Source of the DNA: Planctomycetaceae bacterium
Lineage (GTDB): Bacteria; Planctomycetota; Planctomycetia; Pirellulales; Thermoguttaceae
Reading direction: 5' to 3'
Length of the DNA stretch: 64,000 nucleotides
Assembly (NCBI GenBank): GCA_012719125.1
Contig: JAAYAY010000061.1
Location: 1-64,000 of the forward strand
Part shown: one piece after another, positions 62,186 to 64,000 of the stretch
How the letters are laid out: the number at the start of each line of letters is the position of its first letter
How positions within the stretch are numbered: the first letter of the stretch is position 1
Position numbers and translations under genes: made by a program
Notes under the pieces: generated by a model
Database searches by the model: none
Told to the model about the DNA's origin: nothing
Seen by the model: only the letters and a program-made list of their open reading frames with translations

Positions 62186-64000
62186 GCCCACCGACAGCCT
62201 CCACCCCGATCCCGAAGGGCGCACCGAATCCGGCGGCAGGGAACGGAACACCGCCTCCGTTCCTCGAATACCTCAATGCAGGCTTTTCCTTCGTCCCGAT
62301 CCGTGCAGATGGAAGCAAGAAGGCAGCCTGTAGCTGGAAGCAGTTCACACAGCGGCGGCCGATGCAGAACCACGCAGAATTCTGGGCAACACGATACAAG
62401 GGTGTTGCGATCGTCGGCGGTACTGTCAGCGGCAATCTGGAGACCATCGACATCGACGCGGCCGAACTCGTCGAACCGTTCGAGGCCTCGCTCGAAACTG
62501 AGGCGACGGGACTGCTAGCAAAGCTCTGTCAAACGCAGACACCACGGCAGGACGCAGAGGGGCGACATGGCAGGCACTACACATACCGTTCTGCTGTACC
62601 CGTTGCCGGCAATACAAAACTCGCTCTGTCCGAGCCAAGGCCGCAGTTCAACGCAGACGGTACACCGCTGATCGACAGGCGAACCGGCCAGCAAGTACTC
62701 AAGCCTGAAACCCTAATCGAGACCCGGGGTGAAGGCGGGTACTTCCTCACTGTGGGGTGTTCGCCACAATGTCACACGACTGGCAATCTGTACCAGCATG
62801 TCGGCGGCCCCTCGTTGACCGCCCTGTCTGTGCTCACTGAGGCAGAGCGGACCACTATCTGGCGCGTGGCAAAGTCGTTTAGCCGATACGCAGAATCGGG
62901 CAAGACGAGCGCGAAGGCACCGAGCCATAACAGCAACGGCACCGGGAAGAAGCCGGGCGATGACTTCAACGAGCGGGCCACGTGGGAGGAAATACTGGAG
63001 CCAATCGGTTGGACGAAGGCACACAACTATGGAGGGCTTCAGTATTGGACGCGCCCGGGCAAGTCGTCTGGAATATCTGGAACGACCGGCATGCAATCGG
63101 CCGACGGCAACGAGTTGTTCGTCTGTTTCTCGCAAAACGCCCACCCCTTCAACGGAACCAACGAGCAAGGGCAACCGGGCAAATCGTACAACAAGTTCTC
63201 CGCGTATGCTCTGCTGAATCACGGTGGTGATTTCAAGGCGGCGGCGAAGGATCTGGGAAAGCAGGGATACGGCACACCAGCGAAGAAGACAAAAACCCGT
63301 CAAGCATGTGTCATGCGAGACGATCCTTCCTTGCCGAACACCACGGATCTTGGAAACGCAAAACGGTTTGCTGCGCAGCATGGCGATGATTGTCGATACT
63401 GCTATCCCTGGGGGAAGTGGCTCGTGTTCGATGGGACAAGGTGGCAGACCGACCAGGTCGGCGAAATTGAACGCAGGGCCAAGCAAACGGCGTTGTCAAT
63501 TTACGCCGAAGCTGCGATTGAACCAAATGACGGGGAACGAGAGAAGCTCATCGGCTGGGGCAAAAAAAGTGAATCGCTCCCTAGATTACAGGCGATGGTC
63601 TCGCTTGCACAGAGCGAAGACTGTATCTCCATCATGCCGGATGACCTCAACCAACATCCGTGGTTGTTCAACACCAAGCCGGGGACGATCGACCTCAAGA
63701 CGGGAAAACTGCAACCACACCGGAGGGAGGACTACCTGACACAGATATCTCCGGTGGACTTCGACCTGGGGGCGAAGAGAGACAGGTGGGAACGGTTCTT
63801 GGAGGAGATCTTCCTCGGCGATCGCGACCTGTGCAAGTTCCTGCAACGGCTGGCCGGCTACTGCTTAACCGGATCAACGCGAGACCACATTTTGCCGATC
63901 CTCTACGGCACCGGCTCAAACGGGAAGACAACCTACATCGAGACGACGCTCGCGTACATGGGACCGGATTACGGGCTCAAGGCCCCCGCTGACTTCCTGA
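62182..64000 (+). CDS. Primase-polymerase fused to D5/P4-type helicase (runs off the window)
   Basis: An open frame of 606 codons from a GTG overlapping the previous stop (GTGA) to the window end. Residues ~15-200 look like an archaeo-eukaryotic-type prim-pol: FLEYLNAGFSFVPIRADGSK, GVAIVGGTVSGNLETIDIDA (the D-x-D) and GGYFLTVGCSPQCHTTG. From ~430 a D5_N-like region (LFNTKPGTIDLKTGKLQPHR, RWERFLEEIFLGDRDL) leads to a P-loop, PILYGTGSNGKTTYIET, of a superfamily III helicase. Such proteins start replication in phages and satellites. The C-terminal half lies beyond the window. Confidence 0.85.
   Translation, partial: MSPPTASTPIPKGAPNPAAGNGTPPPFLEYLNAGFSFVPIRADGSKKAACSWKQFTQRRPMQNHAEFWATRYKGVAIVGGTVSGNLETIDIDAAELVEPFEASLETEATGLLAKLCQTQTPRQDAEGRHGRHYTYRSAVPVAGNTKLALSEPRPQFNADGTPLIDRRTGQQVLKPETLIETRGEGGYFLTVGCSPQCHTTGNLYQHVGGPSLTALSVLTEAERTTIWRVAKSFSRYAESGKTSAKAPSHNSNGTGKKPGDDFNERATWEEILEPIGWTKAHNYGGLQYWTRPGKSSGISGTTGMQSADGNELFVCFSQNAHPFNGTNEQGQPGKSYNKFSAYALLNHGGDFKAAAKDLGKQGYGTPAKKTKTRQACVMRDDPSLPNTTDLGNAKRFAAQHGDDCRYCYPWGKWLVFDGTRWQTDQVGEIERRAKQTALSIYAEAAIEPNDGEREKLIGWGKKSESLPRLQAMVSLAQSEDCISIMPDDLNQHPWLFNTKPGTIDLKTGKLQPHRREDYLTQISPVDFDLGAKRDRWERFLEEIFLGDRDLCKFLQRLAGYCLTGSTRDHILPILYGTGSNGKTTYIETTLAYMGPDYGLKAPADFL

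Overview
The window is GC-rich bacterial DNA of planctomycete/PVC character. From about 10.5 kb onward it carries many planctomycete hallmarks: a DUF1559 pseudopilin followed by a carboxypeptidase-regulatory lipoprotein, an ECF sigma factor beside a Ser/Thr kinase fused to STAND and FGE-sulfatase domains, DUF4058, Uma2, Rpn-type nucleases, several FAD-dependent oxidoreductases and dispersed palindromic repeats. The first 10.4 kb reads differently: GCGCG words are dense there and sparse afterwards, and there is a separate set of intergenic palindromes. The two parts meet at two octanucleotide microsatellites (10.39-10.53 kb), so a recombination scar or an assembly join at that point cannot be excluded.

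Layout. 0-10.4 kb: 3' end of proA, an FAD oxidoreductase, a uroporphyrinogen-decarboxylase-like methyltransferase, a repeat-rich spacer, tRNA-Arg(CCG), an MsbA-type ABC exporter, an exported unknown, a CstA-like permease translationally coupled to deoC, and fabF with its own sigma-70-type promoter. 10.5-12.3 kb: Nudix hydrolase, nicotinamidase and KptA RNA 2'-phosphotransferase, which together look like a small NAD+ turnover operon. 12.5-18.2 kb: a six-zinc-ribbon membrane protein, a large secreted FAD oxidoreductase with a discoidin-like tail, and two small membrane proteins. 18.4-25.8 kb: DUF4058, then three tandem paralogous membrane proteins with a BrnT-like/XRE toxin-antitoxin pair and a mostly deleted fourth copy between copies 1 and 2. 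25.9-36.6 kb: SMP-30-like protein, an epimerase remnant, peptidase T, the sigma factor/kinase pair, and the DUF1559/lipoprotein pair. 36.8-57.9 kb: a two-enzyme glycosidase fusion, an HD hydrolase, a degenerate endonuclease/exonuclease/phosphatase-fold protein, a Tat-exported FAD oxidoreductase, GH43, Rpn nuclease, lysA, Uma2, a tricorn-like protease, an MBL hydrolase, two unknowns, a U32 protein and rdgB.

58.2 kb to the end is a phage or integrative element. It has a portal protein cut off at its N-terminus next to a palindrome, several small HTH proteins, and a replication operon in which consecutive genes overlap by ATGA or GTGA. That operon encodes a ParB-domain protein fused to what looks like a topoisomerase VI-A/Spo11-like ('mini-A') module, then a primase-polymerase/D5 helicase that runs off the window. 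Upstream of it lie three 11-bp direct repeats and two 9-bp direct repeats that could be iterons or operators. This element is the least ordinary part of the window.

All calls rest on reading motifs and gene context in the sequence; no database search was run.
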